From: VAZQ01 sp963785745
Lineage (GTDB): Bacteria > Pseudomonadota > Alphaproteobacteria > Rhizobiales > Xanthobacteraceae
Assembly (NCBI GenBank): GCA_963785745.1
Contig: CAWAWR010000005.1
Span: forward strand, 1 to 64,000
Direction: 5' to 3'
Length of the DNA: 64,000 bases
The notes beneath the pieces were generated by a model. It was not told where the DNA came from, did no database searches, and saw only the letters and a program-made list of their open reading frames with translations. A program made the position numbers and the translations under genes. Positions 25,857 through 34,652 of the stretch are shown here, piece by piece (position 1 is the first letter of the stretch; each line of letters opens with the position of its first letter).

Positions 25857-26026
25857 GTCGTCCTCCCCAAGAAGCAAACGAGCCGGTTTGCGATGGCTCA
25901 TTTGTGCCGATGATGGCATCTATTCCAGCGGTGCGCACCGGCCCTCGCGGCCAGGAGTCGTGGTAAGATGCCGCGCCGTCGCGTGATTGATTCTGTGTAG
26001 GCCCCGCTCGCCCGAGGAATGGCCGT

Positions 26027-26485
26027 TTGACCGAGACCCCCGCGAGAAGCCGTTTCGGCACCTTCATCAATTTTCTGTTCGGCTATGACGGCCGGATCGG
26101 CCGCCTGCATTGTTTGCTCGGATTTCTGGCGTTCATCGCCATCACCGGCTTCTTCTCCGGCATCGCCGATGACGTGACCGCCGGCACCGGCGACATCGGA
26201 CGCTATGTGGCGTTCGTGTTCATCGTCGGGACCGGATTCTGGATGCACTCCGCAGTCACCATCAAACGGCTGCATGACCGCGACAAGTCCGCCTGGTGGT
26301 ATCTGATCTACGGGATCGCGCCGTTGGGATTCTTCATCGCCGCCATCTATTTCTGGACGACCCGGGTCTTGGTGGCGGCATCGATCCTGTTCGTGCTGTC
26401 GTTCGTGGGTCTGATCTGGGCGATTATCGAGCTTGGCGTCCTGCGCGGCACCGCCGGACCGAACCGCTACGGCCCGGCTCCCTGA
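26027..26485 (+). CDS. DUF805 membrane protein, copy 4
   Basis: A 152-residue DUF805 protein: 'FINFLFGYDGRIGRLHCLLG', then 'VTIKRLHDRDKSAWWYLIYG', and the tail 'VLRGTAGPNRYGPAP' (one residue short of the usual DP). Four hydrophobic segments. The start appears to be TTG 26027, because the nearest ATG (26019) is followed by a stop. It is separated from the other three copies by dapE and a Bug gene and lies between two Bug genes. No known role. Confidence 0.85.
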   Translation: MTETPARSRFGTFINFLFGYDGRIGRLHCLLGFLAFIAITGFFSGIADDVTAGTGDIGRYVAFVFIVGTGFWMHSAVTIKRLHDRDKSAWWYLIYGIAPLGFFIAAIYFWTTRVLVAASILFVLSFVGLIWAIIELGVLRGTAGPNRYGPAP

Positions 26486-26640
26486 TAAGCGGCTATTCGC
26501 GTTGCGCGCAGGTCGGCGCCGGCCGATCATCAAGGCCGCGAATATCAAGGGTGACTGACGTCGTTGCTCACGGGCTGCTTACCCCATAGGCTTAGAAAAA
26601 CCGCAAGCCATGGAGCAAAACGTTGCCAAGGAAGTTTGTG

Positions 26641-27612
26641 ATGACCGTCGCCGCCGCGGCCGTGTTGGCCGCGTCGCTCGCAACTAGCAGCGCCGCCGTC
26701 GCGCAAACCTATCCCGCGCGGCCGATCACCATGATCGTGCCGTTCCCGCCCGGCGGGGCGACCGACGCCATCGCACGCATCCTGAATGACCGGCTGCGCG
26801 CGGCGCTCGGCCAGCCCGTGATCATCGAGAACGTCGGCGGCGCCGGCGGCTCGATCGGCGTCGGCCGCGTGGTGCGCGCGGCGCCCGACGGCTACACGAT
26901 CAATCTCGGCCAGCTCGGCTCGCATGTGATGAACGGCGCCGCGCTGACGCTGAACTACGACCTACTGAAGGACCTCGAGCCGGTCTCGATGATCGCCGCC
27001 AATCCGCAGGTCATCGCCGCGCGCTCGCGCATGCCGGTGAACGACCTCAAGGAGCTGATCGCCTGGCTCAAGGCCAATCCGGACAAGGCGTCGGTCGCGA
27101 CCGTCGGCGCCGGCAGCCCGTCGCATGTCAGCGCGGTCTATTTCGCCAATGCGACCGGCACGAAGCTCAATCTCGTGCCCTATCGCGGCGGCGGGCCGGC
27201 GATGCAGGATCTCGTCGCCAACCAGGTCGACCTGATGATCATCCAGGTCGCGGAAGCGGTGGCGCAGGCGCAGGCCGGCCGGCTCAAGGCGTTCGCCGTC
27301 ACCGCCAAGGAGCGGCTGCCGGGCGCACCCGACATCCCGACCGTCGACGAGGCCGGCATGTCGGGCATGTACATCTCGTTCTGGCACGGGCTGTGGATGC
27401 CGCGCGGCGTGCCGAAGGAAATCCTCGCCAAGGTCCATGCCGCTGTGGTCGAGACGCTGGCCGATCCGGCGGTGCAGAAGCGGCTCGCCGCCATGCATCA
27501 GGCAATCCCGCCGCGCGACCAGCAGACACCCGAGGGGCTTGCCGCATATCAGAAGGCCGAGATCGAGAAGTGGTGGCCGATCATCAAGGCGGCGGGCATC
27601 AAGGCGGAGTGA
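26641..27612 (+). CDS. Bug-family (TctC-type) periplasmic substrate-binding protein 2
   Basis: A 323-residue orphan receptor with a Sec-type signal (MTVAAAAVLAASLATSSAAV, cleaved after VAQ). Family motifs are 'ITMIVPFPPGGATDAIARIL', 'APDGYTINLGQLGSH', 'VATVGAGSPSHVSAVYF', 'LNLVPYRGGGPAMQDLVANQ' and 'GAPDIPTVDEAGM'. Start at ATG 26641, with AAGGAA eight bases upstream; a TTG at 26623 would add six residues. The ligand-binding region differs clearly from copies 1 and 3, so a different carboxylate is likely. No transporter membrane subunits adjoin it. Confidence 0.92.
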   Translation: MTVAAAAVLAASLATSSAAVAQTYPARPITMIVPFPPGGATDAIARILNDRLRAALGQPVIIENVGGAGGSIGVGRVVRAAPDGYTINLGQLGSHVMNGAALTLNYDLLKDLEPVSMIAANPQVIAARSRMPVNDLKELIAWLKANPDKASVATVGAGSPSHVSAVYFANATGTKLNLVPYRGGGPAMQDLVANQVDLMIIQVAEAVAQAQAGRLKAFAVTAKERLPGAPDIPTVDEAGMSGMYISFWHGLWMPRGVPKEILAKVHAAVVETLADPAVQKRLAAMHQAIPPRDQQTPEGLAAYQKAEIEKWWPIIKAAGIKAE

Positions 27613-27653
27613 CGCCCCCTGCAACGATGTCACCGACTGGCGCTGGCCCCTGG

Positions 27654-28367
27654 CTACTCGGCGGCTTTCGCAAGGGCTGCGTGCGGCAGTTGAAACGCCG
27701 CACCCAGCGTTCTTTCCGGCGGAGTGTTCCAGCCAAACTTGCAGGCTGCAATGGCGGCCTCCGTCCGGTTAGTCACCTTCAGCGCTCTGAAGATGGCCGT
27801 CACATGATTCTTGACGGTCGGCTCGGCCAAGCTGAGCACGCGGCAGATTGCTTTGTTGCTCTTGCCTTGCATGATCAGCGCCAACACCTCTATTTGCCGT
27901 TCAGTAAGCCCGAGATCGGCGGGTGCGACCGGCGACTGCGTCGCCGTCCGAAGATCTTGAAAACCTTGTTCGTGTCCGAGAATTTCCCGGGGAATGTAGA
28001 TTCCGCCGGCAAGAACAAGCTGCAAAGCGCTCATCATCACTTCGCGCTGGCCCGTCTTTGGAATGAAGCCCGCCGCTCCCAGGTCCAGTGCCTTCACCAC
28101 GCTGTCGCAATTCGGCGCGCCTGAGAGGATCACGACAGCAATCTCGGGGTGGCGCTCACGCAATTCGCTTAAGACCGAAAATCCGTCGCGGTCCGGGAGG
28201 TTCAGGTCGAGCAGCACGAGACAGACGTCGGAATGTTCAGCGATCAGGTGCATCGCTTGTCGCCCGTCGGAGGCTTCAAATAGAGTTGCGTTGCTTTCCA
28301 GATCCGCAACGACGCCGCGCAGGGCCTCGCGGATCAAAGTATGATCGTCCACGACTAGGATTTTCAC
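27654..28367 (-). CDS. NarL/FixJ-type response regulator
   Basis: A 237-residue two-domain regulator. The receiver has the acidic pair in 'ILVVDDHTLIREAL' (Asp8 and Asp9), the phosphorylation site Asp54 in 'LVLLDLNLPDRDG', and Lys in 'AAGFIPKTGQ'. The LuxR-type HTH is 'GLTERQIEVLALIMQGKSNK', then 'AICRVLSLAEPTVKNHVTAI'. The start is GTG 28367 with GGAGG ten bases upstream; the open frame extends further up, but without receiver sequence. No kinase gene is adjacent, so its partner is unknown. The 255-bp stretch 28368-28622 upstream shows no gene. Confidence 0.9.
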   Translation of the reverse strand: MKILVVDDHTLIREALRGVVADLESNATLFEASDGRQAMHLIAEHSDVCLVLLDLNLPDRDGFSVLSELRERHPEIAVVILSGAPNCDSVVKALDLGAAGFIPKTGQREVMMSALQLVLAGGIYIPREILGHEQGFQDLRTATQSPVAPADLGLTERQIEVLALIMQGKSNKAICRVLSLAEPTVKNHVTAIFRALKVTNRTEAAIAACKFGWNTPPERTLGAAFQLPHAALAKAAE

Positions 28368-28622
28368 AGGAGCCTCCGCTTTCTTGTTGCCACTCTGAAG
28401 TTCAGTGTTTTGCGAGAGAGCCAAACGATCGACAGGAGTGCATGGTCGCCCAAGACAGGGATGTGCAAAATCGTGCGGACGTCTTAAGACTGCACGCTCA
28501 GGTAGCGCTGGAGTGCCCGGGGAAACGCGGGTAATCGCGAAAAACGAGCGCATCGCCTTTCGGCCCGCGGGGCAGACTGAAGTACTAGGACTGGCTTGCT
28601 TTTGGAGAATCCGCCGGTCGAA

Positions 28623-29777
28623 CTACCGGCCTGGCGGCGTCGAATAGCCCTTGAACGCGAACTTCTGGATCCGTTTGCCGTCCTGAACCTCGGTGACGTA
28701 GAGGTTGCCTTTCGCATCCACGTTCATGTGGTGCATGACGTAGAACTCTCCCGGCGCCACGCCCGGCCGTCCGAAGGAGTTGAGCGGTTCGAGCGTTTTG
28801 CGATCGAGCACCCAGACGCGCGCGGGACTTCGGGATGCGACATACAGGAAGCGCTGCTCGGGGTCGTGCGAGAAGGCGGTGCTGGCGACGGTTTGCCCGT
28901 TGCCGCAATGCGGCACCTCGCAGTATCGGTCGATGAAGACCTGGTTCACGAACTTGCCTTCCAGCGTGAACACCTGCACGCGCTTGCCACCCCGATCGGA
29001 GACATAGACCAGCCCGTCCTTCGAGACCCGGACGGCGTGCACCGGCGTGATGAACTGGTCGGGCCCGGGACCGGTTGCTTCCATGTCGGGAATGCGCTGG
29101 TCCTCGGGGACCTTCGGCGGCGGCGGCACCTTGTCCAGCGGCTCGTTGCCGAACGCGCCCCACATCCGCTTGAACGCGCCGGTGTCCGCGTCGAACACCA
29201 CGATGCGCCGGTTGCCGTAGCCGTCGGCGACGAACAGCTCGTTGGTCGGAGAGTGCACGAACGTGTCCGCGGCCTGCCTGACGTTCTCGGTGTCCTTGTT
29301 GCCCTTGCTCTGGCCCTTGCGGCCGATCTGCATCACAAACTTGCCGTCCTTGGTGAACTTCACCAGGTGGTGGTCCGTTGGTCCGTTGCCGCCGAGCCAT
29401 ATGAAGCCTTTCGGGTCGGCGTAGATGCCGTGCTCGATCTCGGGCCAGTCATAGCCTGCGCCCGGACCGCCCCACCCCCGAAGGAAATTGCCGGCCTCGT
29501 CGAACACCAGCACCGGCGGCGCCGCCATGGCCTTCTGATCGGCGCGCACGGAGCTCGGGCGCTGCAGGATCCAGGCGTTGCCTTGTTCATCGATCGAGAC
29601 GCTGGAAACCTGGCCCCACACCCACTTGCTCGGCAACTTCGCCCAGGACGGCTCGACCTCGAACTTCGGCGTTTCGCGCGCTTGGGTACGGAAGGGCTGC
29701 GCCAACGCGAGGTGTCCTTGGACCAAAAAAAAGGCGGCAGCGATTGTCGCGAGGACGGCACGCATGGTTGCGGTCAT
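28623..29777 (-). CDS. secreted NHL-repeat beta-propeller protein (peptidyl-alpha-hydroxyglycine amidating lyase-like)
   Basis: A 384-residue exported protein with a signal peptide (MRAVLATIAAAFFLVQGHLA, ending LALAQ). NHL-type blades follow: 'VSSVSIDEQGNAWILQRPSS', 'HGIYADPKGFIWLGGNGPTD', 'NELFVADGYGNRRIVVFDAD', 'PVHAVRVSKDGLVYVSDRGG', and 'MNVDAKGNLYVTEVQDGKRI'. Blades of this kind fold into a six-bladed propeller, as in the lyase domain of peptide-amidating enzymes, but bacterial members have no proven activity. Start at ATG 29777 with AAGGTG six bases upstream. It is transcribed alone. Confidence 0.85.
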   Translation of the reverse strand: MTATMRAVLATIAAAFFLVQGHLALAQPFRTQARETPKFEVEPSWAKLPSKWVWGQVSSVSIDEQGNAWILQRPSSVRADQKAMAAPPVLVFDEAGNFLRGWGGPGAGYDWPEIEHGIYADPKGFIWLGGNGPTDHHLVKFTKDGKFVMQIGRKGQSKGNKDTENVRQAADTFVHSPTNELFVADGYGNRRIVVFDADTGAFKRMWGAFGNEPLDKVPPPPKVPEDQRIPDMEATGPGPDQFITPVHAVRVSKDGLVYVSDRGGKRVQVFTLEGKFVNQVFIDRYCEVPHCGNGQTVASTAFSHDPEQRFLYVASRSPARVWVLDRKTLEPLNSFGRPGVAPGEFYVMHHMNVDAKGNLYVTEVQDGKRIQKFAFKGYSTPPGR

Positions 29778-29974
29778 ATGGCACCTTTCAGCGCGGAGAG
29801 CCCAAGGCTTCACTATGGCACGTGGCTGCCGCTGCATTCCAGCAACTTGGCTGTCGAAGCGCATGCCGGCGCTGAGCGAGAAGAAATCTTCGTCCACCTG
29901 TGAAATGCATCACACATGCACATCGCACCCTTAGCTATTGATGTCGCTACGATGACATATGAGGGAGTAGTGCA

Positions 29975-30097
29975 ATGTTGGCCGAAATATTCCTCACGCG
30001 GATAAGGACCCTGGTCAATCAGCCCGGCAAGGATGCCCCGGCGCAGAACCCGCGTTTCGTACCGATCAAGCAGAACCCGCCGCTCGCCGCCAAGTAA
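29975..30097 (+). CDS. small conserved-looking protein (40 aa)
   Basis: A 40-residue frame at ATG 29975 has a strong GAGGGAG ribosome site eight bases upstream. It starts MLAEIFLTRIRTLVNQPG and holds an 'NPRFVPIK' segment near the end. Very short proteins starting MLAEIF and ending with a '-RFVPI-' motif are, to my knowledge, common in Bradyrhizobium relatives, though with no assigned function. The first ~15 residues could form an amphipathic helix at the membrane. It is easily missed because of its length. Confidence 0.55.
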   Translation: MLAEIFLTRIRTLVNQPGKDAPAQNPRFVPIKQNPPLAAK

Positions 30098-30120
30098 GCA
30101 ACGCCCGCAGCGACAGCGAT

Positions 30121-31089
30121 TTACCCGCCGAGCTTGATCCCGGCGGTGTTGGCGAGGTCGATCCACTTGCGGATGTCGTTGTTCACGAACGCTTTGAACT
30201 CATCCGGCGTCGAAGGCTGAGGCTCGGCGCCTTGCTCGGCCAGCCGCTTCTTCAGATCGTCGGAAACCAGAACCTTGCGCATGTCGGCGCTGATCCGCTC
30301 CACCAACGCCGCTGGCGTGGTCGCCGGCGCGAACATGCCGAACCATCCGAGCAAGTCGTATTTGGGTAGCCCCGACTCCGCGATGGTCGGATAGTCCGGG
30401 AACAGCGACGAGCGCGTGGCGCCCGTGGTCCCGATCATCCGCAACGCGCCGGACGCGATGTGCGGCGTCACCGTGACCGCGGGCGCGAAGATCATTTGGA
30501 TGCGCCCGCCGAGCAGGTCCGGCACCGCCGGTCCCATGCCGCGATAAGGCACGTGCAGCATGTCGATGCCGGCCATTTGCGCAAACAGTGCGCCCGAGAG
30601 ATGCGACGCCGCGCCGGTACCGGACGAACCGTAGTTGAGCTTGCCCGGATTGGCCTTGGCGTAGGCGATCAGCTCGGCGGCGTTCTTCGCCGGCACCGAG
30701 GGATGCGTCACCAGGATATAGGGCGGCGCCGACACCAGCGTGACCGACGCGAGGTCGCGCGAAATCTCGAACGGCGACGGCGTGTTGAGCGCGAGCGCCA
30801 TGATGGCGCTGGTCGCGCCCATCAGCAGCGTGTGGCCGTCGCCCGCCGCGGTGATCACGGTGCGCGTGCCGATCAGCCCGGCGGCGCCGGCGCGGTTCTC
30901 GATGATGACGGTCTGGCCCCACATGGTCTGAAGCTGCTGGCTCATGGCGCGCGCGAGGATATCGGTGCCGCCGCCGGGCGCCGCCGGCACCACGATGCGG
31001 ATCAGCGCGCCCGGAAAATTCTGGGCGTGGGCGGACGAAGCAACGGCCGTGAAAAAAGACGACGCAAGAAAGGCGCGGCGCGAAAGCAT
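30121..31089 (-). CDS. Bug-family (TctC-type) periplasmic substrate-binding protein 3
   Basis: A 322-residue orphan receptor with a twin-arginine-like signal (MLSRRAFLASSFFTAVASSA, ending HAQN). It shares long blocks with the receptor at 24867-25856: 'YGSSGTGAASHLSGALFAQM', 'LHVPYRGMGPAVPDLLGGR', 'LRMIGTTGATRSSLFPDYPT' and 'GWFGMFAPATTPAALVERIS'. The two are therefore probably recent duplicates. GGGAGGA precedes ATG 31089. No TctA/TctB genes or regulators adjoin it. Ligand unknown. Confidence 0.92.
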   Translation of the reverse strand: MLSRRAFLASSFFTAVASSAHAQNFPGALIRIVVPAAPGGGTDILARAMSQQLQTMWGQTVIIENRAGAAGLIGTRTVITAAGDGHTLLMGATSAIMALALNTPSPFEISRDLASVTLVSAPPYILVTHPSVPAKNAAELIAYAKANPGKLNYGSSGTGAASHLSGALFAQMAGIDMLHVPYRGMGPAVPDLLGGRIQMIFAPAVTVTPHIASGALRMIGTTGATRSSLFPDYPTIAESGLPKYDLLGWFGMFAPATTPAALVERISADMRKVLVSDDLKKRLAEQGAEPQPSTPDEFKAFVNNDIRKWIDLANTAGIKLGG

Positions 31090-31174
31090 ATGCGATCCTC
31101 CCGGGAGCCTTGTCGGGCAAACGGCTGCCTGCAGCCTGATGGATCGCATCAACCGGCGGGGCGCGAAACGCGGT

Positions 31175-31912
31175 CTAATAGTCCACGCGAACCAGATAAA
31201 GGCCCTCCGGGGGCGCGACCGGCGCGCAGGCGGTGCGGTCGCGCGCGGCCAGCGCGGCGGAGAGATCAGCGCCCGACCAGCGCCCGTCGCCGACCGCGAC
31301 CAGCGAGCCGACCATGGAGCGGACCTGCGAATGCAGGAACGAGCGGGCCGAAGCCTCGATGCTCACATTGTCGCCGTCGCGATGCACGTCGAGCCGATCG
31401 AGCGTCTTCACCGGCGACTTGGCCTGGCACTCGGAGTCGCGGAAGGTCGAGAAGTCGTGCTTGCCGACCAGCCGCACGGCGGCGGCGTGCATGGCCCGCG
31501 CGTCGAGCGGTTTGCCCACCCGCCAGGCGCGGCCACGTTCCAGCGTCAGATCGGGACGGCGATTGACGATGAGATAGAGGTAGTGCCGCTGCACCGCCGA
31601 GAAGCGTGCATCGAAATCCTCCGGCACGCGCTCGGCCGCGACCACCGCCACCGGATGCGGCCGCAAATGCGCGGTGAGCGCGTCGCGCACGGTGTCGGTG
31701 TCCCACTCCTTCGACAGATCGATGTGAGCCACCTGCCCGAGCGCATGCACGCCGGCATCGGTCCGGCCGGCGCCGCTCACGGTGACGCGCTCGCCGGCGA
31801 ACGTGGAGACCGCTTCGGTCAGCACGCCCTGCACCGACAAGGCGGCGGCCTGGATCTGCCAGCCGACAAAGGGCGTGCCGTCGTATTCGATCGTGAGCTT
31901 GTAGCGGGGCAT
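31175..31912 (-). CDS. truA: tRNA pseudouridine(38-40) synthase
   Basis: A 245-residue enzyme that converts uridines 38-40 of the tRNA anticodon arm to pseudouridine. The catalytic Asp52 lies in 'SGAGRTDAGVHALGQVAHID'. The N-terminal 'LTIEYDGTPFVGWQIQ' and the 'FLHSQVRSMVGSLVAVGDGR' region are also typical. Length is normal. It is read on the same strand as def and fmt, a common order in this group, but a cytochrome c gene on the other strand and a GNAT gene lie between. Confidence 0.97.
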   Translation of the reverse strand: MPRYKLTIEYDGTPFVGWQIQAAALSVQGVLTEAVSTFAGERVTVSGAGRTDAGVHALGQVAHIDLSKEWDTDTVRDALTAHLRPHPVAVVAAERVPEDFDARFSAVQRHYLYLIVNRRPDLTLERGRAWRVGKPLDARAMHAAAVRLVGKHDFSTFRDSECQAKSPVKTLDRLDVHRDGDNVSIEASARSFLHSQVRSMVGSLVAVGDGRWSGADLSAALAARDRTACAPVAPPEGLYLVRVDY

Positions 31913-32005
31913 GGTTGCGGTCGTATCATCGCGGTGGTGAAATTGTTAGCGGGCCGGAACAGAGCCCGTTGCGCATGGGTTGTTGCATGGACGAAAGGAG
32001 GTCGT

Positions 32006-32512
32006 ATGCCAACAGGAAAGTTCCCGATCGTATGTCTAACAGCAGCAGCGCTGGCGGCGTGGACGGCGTCCAGCGCGCGAGCGCAGGATCAGGTCGCCCG
32101 CGGCAAGTATCTCGCGACGTTCGGCGGCTGCACCGATTGTCACACGCCCGGGTATTTCTTCGGCAAGCCGGACGAGAAGCGCTATCTCGGCGGCTCGGAA
32201 GTCGGGTTCGAGATTCCCGGGCTCGGCGTGTTCCACGGACCGAACCTGACGCCCGACAAGGAGACCGGCCTCGGCAACTGGTCGGCCGTGGAGATCGTGG
32301 CCGCGCTGCAGACCGGCGTGCGTCCCGACAAGCGCATCCTCGCGCCGATCATGCCGTGGAAGGCGCTGGCGCAGCTCACCAAGGACGATGCGATGGCGAT
32401 CGCGCTCTATCTTAAGAGCATCCCGCCGGTGACGAACAAGGTGCCGGGCCCGTTCGGGCCGACCGAAAAACCGACGTCGTTCGTGATGAAGGTCCTGCCG
32501 CCGCCAAAGTAG
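32006..32512 (+). CDS. periplasmic c-type cytochrome (class I, mono-haem)
   Basis: A 168-residue protein with a signal peptide (FPIVCLTAAALAAWTASSAR, cleaved at AQD). One haem site 'GGCTDCHTPG' (Cys42, Cys45, His46) is visible, and a probable axial Met lies in 'LAPIMPWKAL'. The strong site AAGGAGG precedes ATG 32006. Cytochromes of this shape ('YLATFGGCTDCHTPGYF') often accompany dehydrogenases as electron acceptors, but none is adjacent. It stands alone on the plus strand between truA and the GNAT gene. Confidence 0.9.
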   Translation: MPTGKFPIVCLTAAALAAWTASSARAQDQVARGKYLATFGGCTDCHTPGYFFGKPDEKRYLGGSEVGFEIPGLGVFHGPNLTPDKETGLGNWSAVEIVAALQTGVRPDKRILAPIMPWKALAQLTKDDAMAIALYLKSIPPVTNKVPGPFGPTEKPTSFVMKVLPPPK

Positions 32513-32550
32513 CGTCACGCAAAGGCGCGCACCCGCACCGAAGTAGCGGC

Positions 32551-33057
32551 TCAACCGAGATCGCCGAAGGCCGCGGGATAGCGGAGCGTGCCGGCGCGCG
32601 GCGCGGTCTCTCCCCATTGCAGCGCCAAGAAATACGGCCCGGCATAGACGCAGGTGAAGGACTGCGCCGTCGCGAGCGCAAATCCGAAGCGCGTGTAGTA
32701 GGCGGGATTGCCCATCACGAACATCAGCGTTTCGCCGCGCGCACGGAGATGATCGAGGCCCGCGCGCACCAGCGCGGCGCCGATGCCGCGGCGGCGGTGC
32801 GGCTCCGCGACCGCCAGCGGCGCAAGGCCCACGGCCGGCCATTCGCCTCCTGCGCTTTCGACGTGCAACCGCGAGAACGCGACATGGCCGACGATGGCGT
32901 GCGCGGCATCAGTGGCGACCAGCGCCAGCAGCAGATCGCCATTGCGGCGGAGTTGATCGACCAGATCGGCCTCGGCCGGGGTTCCGAAAGCATGTACGAG
33001 CAATGTGTGGACTGCATCCGCATCCGCCGCCGCTTCCGGCCGGGTCGTGAAGCTCAC
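32551..33057 (-). CDS. GNAT-family N-acetyltransferase
   Basis: A 168-residue acetyltransferase with the pyrophosphate-binding motif in 'AVAEPHRRRGIGAALVRAGL' (R/Q-x-x-G-x-G/A) and a preceding beta strand 'PAVGLAPLAVAEP'. 'FVMGNPAYYTRFGFALA' is typical of the YhbS-like subgroup. The start is GTG 33057, which overlaps the fmt TGA (GTGA), so the gene is translationally coupled to fmt. The acceptor substrate is unknown. Confidence 0.85.
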   Translation of the reverse strand: MSFTTRPEAAADADAVHTLLVHAFGTPAEADLVDQLRRNGDLLLALVATDAAHAIVGHVAFSRLHVESAGGEWPAVGLAPLAVAEPHRRRGIGAALVRAGLDHLRARGETLMFVMGNPAYYTRFGFALATAQSFTCVYAGPYFLALQWGETAPRAGTLRYPAAFGDLG

Positions 33058-33993
33058 GACAGCCGCGTCCCGGCGGGCAGCGGCGTGCCGCGCAAGAATT
33101 CCTCCGCCGTCATCGCCTTTGCGCCGGCGCGCTGAAGCTGGAGGATGCGCACGGCGCCATCGCCGCAGGCGATGGTGAGCTTGGCGTCGAGCGCGGTGCC
33201 GGGCGTGCCGCTGCCCTCGCCTCTGGTGGTGCGCAGCACCTTCACCCGCACCGGCTTGCCCGCCTCGCCCGCTATTTCGAACCAGGCGCCGGGAAACGGC
33301 GACAGGCCGCGGATATGGTCGTGCACCTGCCGCCACGGCTTCGACCAGTCGATGCGGGTCTCATCCTTGGAGATCTTGGCCGCGTATTCCACGCCGGCGT
33401 CCGGCTGAGGCGTCAGCGTGAGTGTGCCACGTTCGAGCGCGCCGAGCGCCCGCACCATCAGGTCGGCGCCGCGCCGCGCCAGTTCGTCATGCAGATCGCC
33501 GGCAGTGATGTCGGGCGCGATGGTCACGCGATCGGCCATGGCGATGGGGCCCGTGTCGAGCCCCTCCTCCATCTTCATCACCATCACGCCGGTCTCGGCG
33601 TCGCCCGCCATGATCGCGCGATGGATCGGCGCCGCGCCGCGCCAGCGCGGCAACAGCGAGGCGTGCAGGTTGAATGCAGCCGAGCGGCACCGCGTCGAGA
33701 ATCGGTTTCGGCAGGATCAGCCCGTAGGCGACCACCACGGCGGCATCGGCGCGGTGCGCGCGGAACGCATCCTGCGCCTCCGGCGTACGCAGCGTCGCCG
33801 GCGTGAGCACCGGAAGGCCGAAGCGGCGCGCCTCGCGCTCGACCGGCGTCGGCTGCAATTCCAGGCCGCGGCGGCCGGCGGGCTTCGCCGCCCGGGTGTA
33901 GACGGCGACGACGTCATGGCCGCGCCCGACGATCTCCGCCAGCGTCGGCACCGCGAAATCGGGCGTGCCCATGAAGATGAGGCGGAGGGGCAC
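33054..33993 (-). pseudogene. fmt: methionyl-tRNA formyltransferase with a single-base frameshift
   Basis: Fmt formylates initiator Met-tRNA. The first frame from GTG 33993 gives 'LRLIFMGTPDFAVPTLAEIV' and then 'VVAYGLILPKPILDAVPLGC'. After that an extra base at about 33675 breaks the expected 'NLHASLLPRWRGAAPIHRAI'. The second frame carries on with 'MPRWRGAAPIHRAIMAGDAE', 'TGVMVMKMEEGLDTGPIA' and the C-terminal domain to a TGA at 33054-33056. Removing one A would restore a ~312-residue protein. An error is likely, because loss of Fmt is very costly. The start abuts the def stop (TGAGTG). Confidence 0.92.
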
Positions 33994-34512
33994 TCAACCC
34001 TCCACTGCGCGCTTCGCGGCCTTGGTGAATTTCTTGGTGATGCGGTCACGCTTGAGCTTGGAGATGTGGTCGATGAACAGCACGCCGTTGATGTGGTCGA
34101 TCTCGTGCTGCAAGCACGTCGCCAACAGCCCGTTCGCCTCGATCTCCTGCTCCTTGCCGGCAAGGTCGAGATATTTCACCCGCACCTGCGCCGGCCGCTC
34201 CACCTCCTCGTAGAATTCCGGGATCGAGAGGCAGCCTTCCTCGTGCACTTTCCTCTCGTCGGACGACCACACGACCTGCGGATTGATCAGGACGCGCTGC
34301 TCCTTGTCTTCGTCCTTCTTCGAGAGGTCCACGGTGACGATGCGCTTGGGCACGCCGACCTGGATCGCCGCCAGCCCGATGCCGGGCGCGTCGTACATGG
34401 TCTCGAACATGTCCTCGACCAGCTTCTTCACCTCCGCGTCGATCTTCTTGACCGGTTCGGAGACGAGCCGCAGCCGCTTGTCGGGGATGATGAGGATTTC
34501 GCGCAGCGCCAT
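33994..34512 (-). CDS. def: peptide deformylase
   Basis: A 172-residue Fe2+/Zn2+ hydrolase that removes the N-formyl group from new proteins. All three motifs are present: 'GIGLAAIQ' (44-51), 'EEGCLSIP' (Cys94) and 'LQHEIDHINGVLF' (His136, Glu137, His140). The gene abuts fmt with no gap, the usual def-fmt pair. The start is ATG 34512. The upstream rmuC gene is divergent, and the 140 bp between them should hold both promoters. Confidence 0.97.
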   Translation of the reverse strand: MALREILIIPDKRLRLVSEPVKKIDAEVKKLVEDMFETMYDAPGIGLAAIQVGVPKRIVTVDLSKKDEDKEQRVLINPQVVWSSDERKVHEEGCLSIPEFYEEVERPAQVRVKYLDLAGKEQEIEANGLLATCLQHEIDHINGVLFIDHISKLKRDRITKKFTKAAKRAVEG

Positions 34513-34652
34513 GCGCGCGATGTAAGCGGTCGGCCGAAATCGGTCAATTGCGAGTGCGGCCGCACGCCCCCGCCGGGCCTGGCGGCTAACCCTCTGACGC
34601 CCTTGATATTTCGTTCACTTTTTGTTCCTATGCTGCGAATCGCTGTAGGGTA

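Noticed and set aside
33600..33700. Programmed frameshifting to explain the fmt, permease and FkbM lesions
   Set aside because: I saw no slippery heptamer and no downstream stem at the switch points. Three different families with unrelated sites argue against a shared recoding mechanism.
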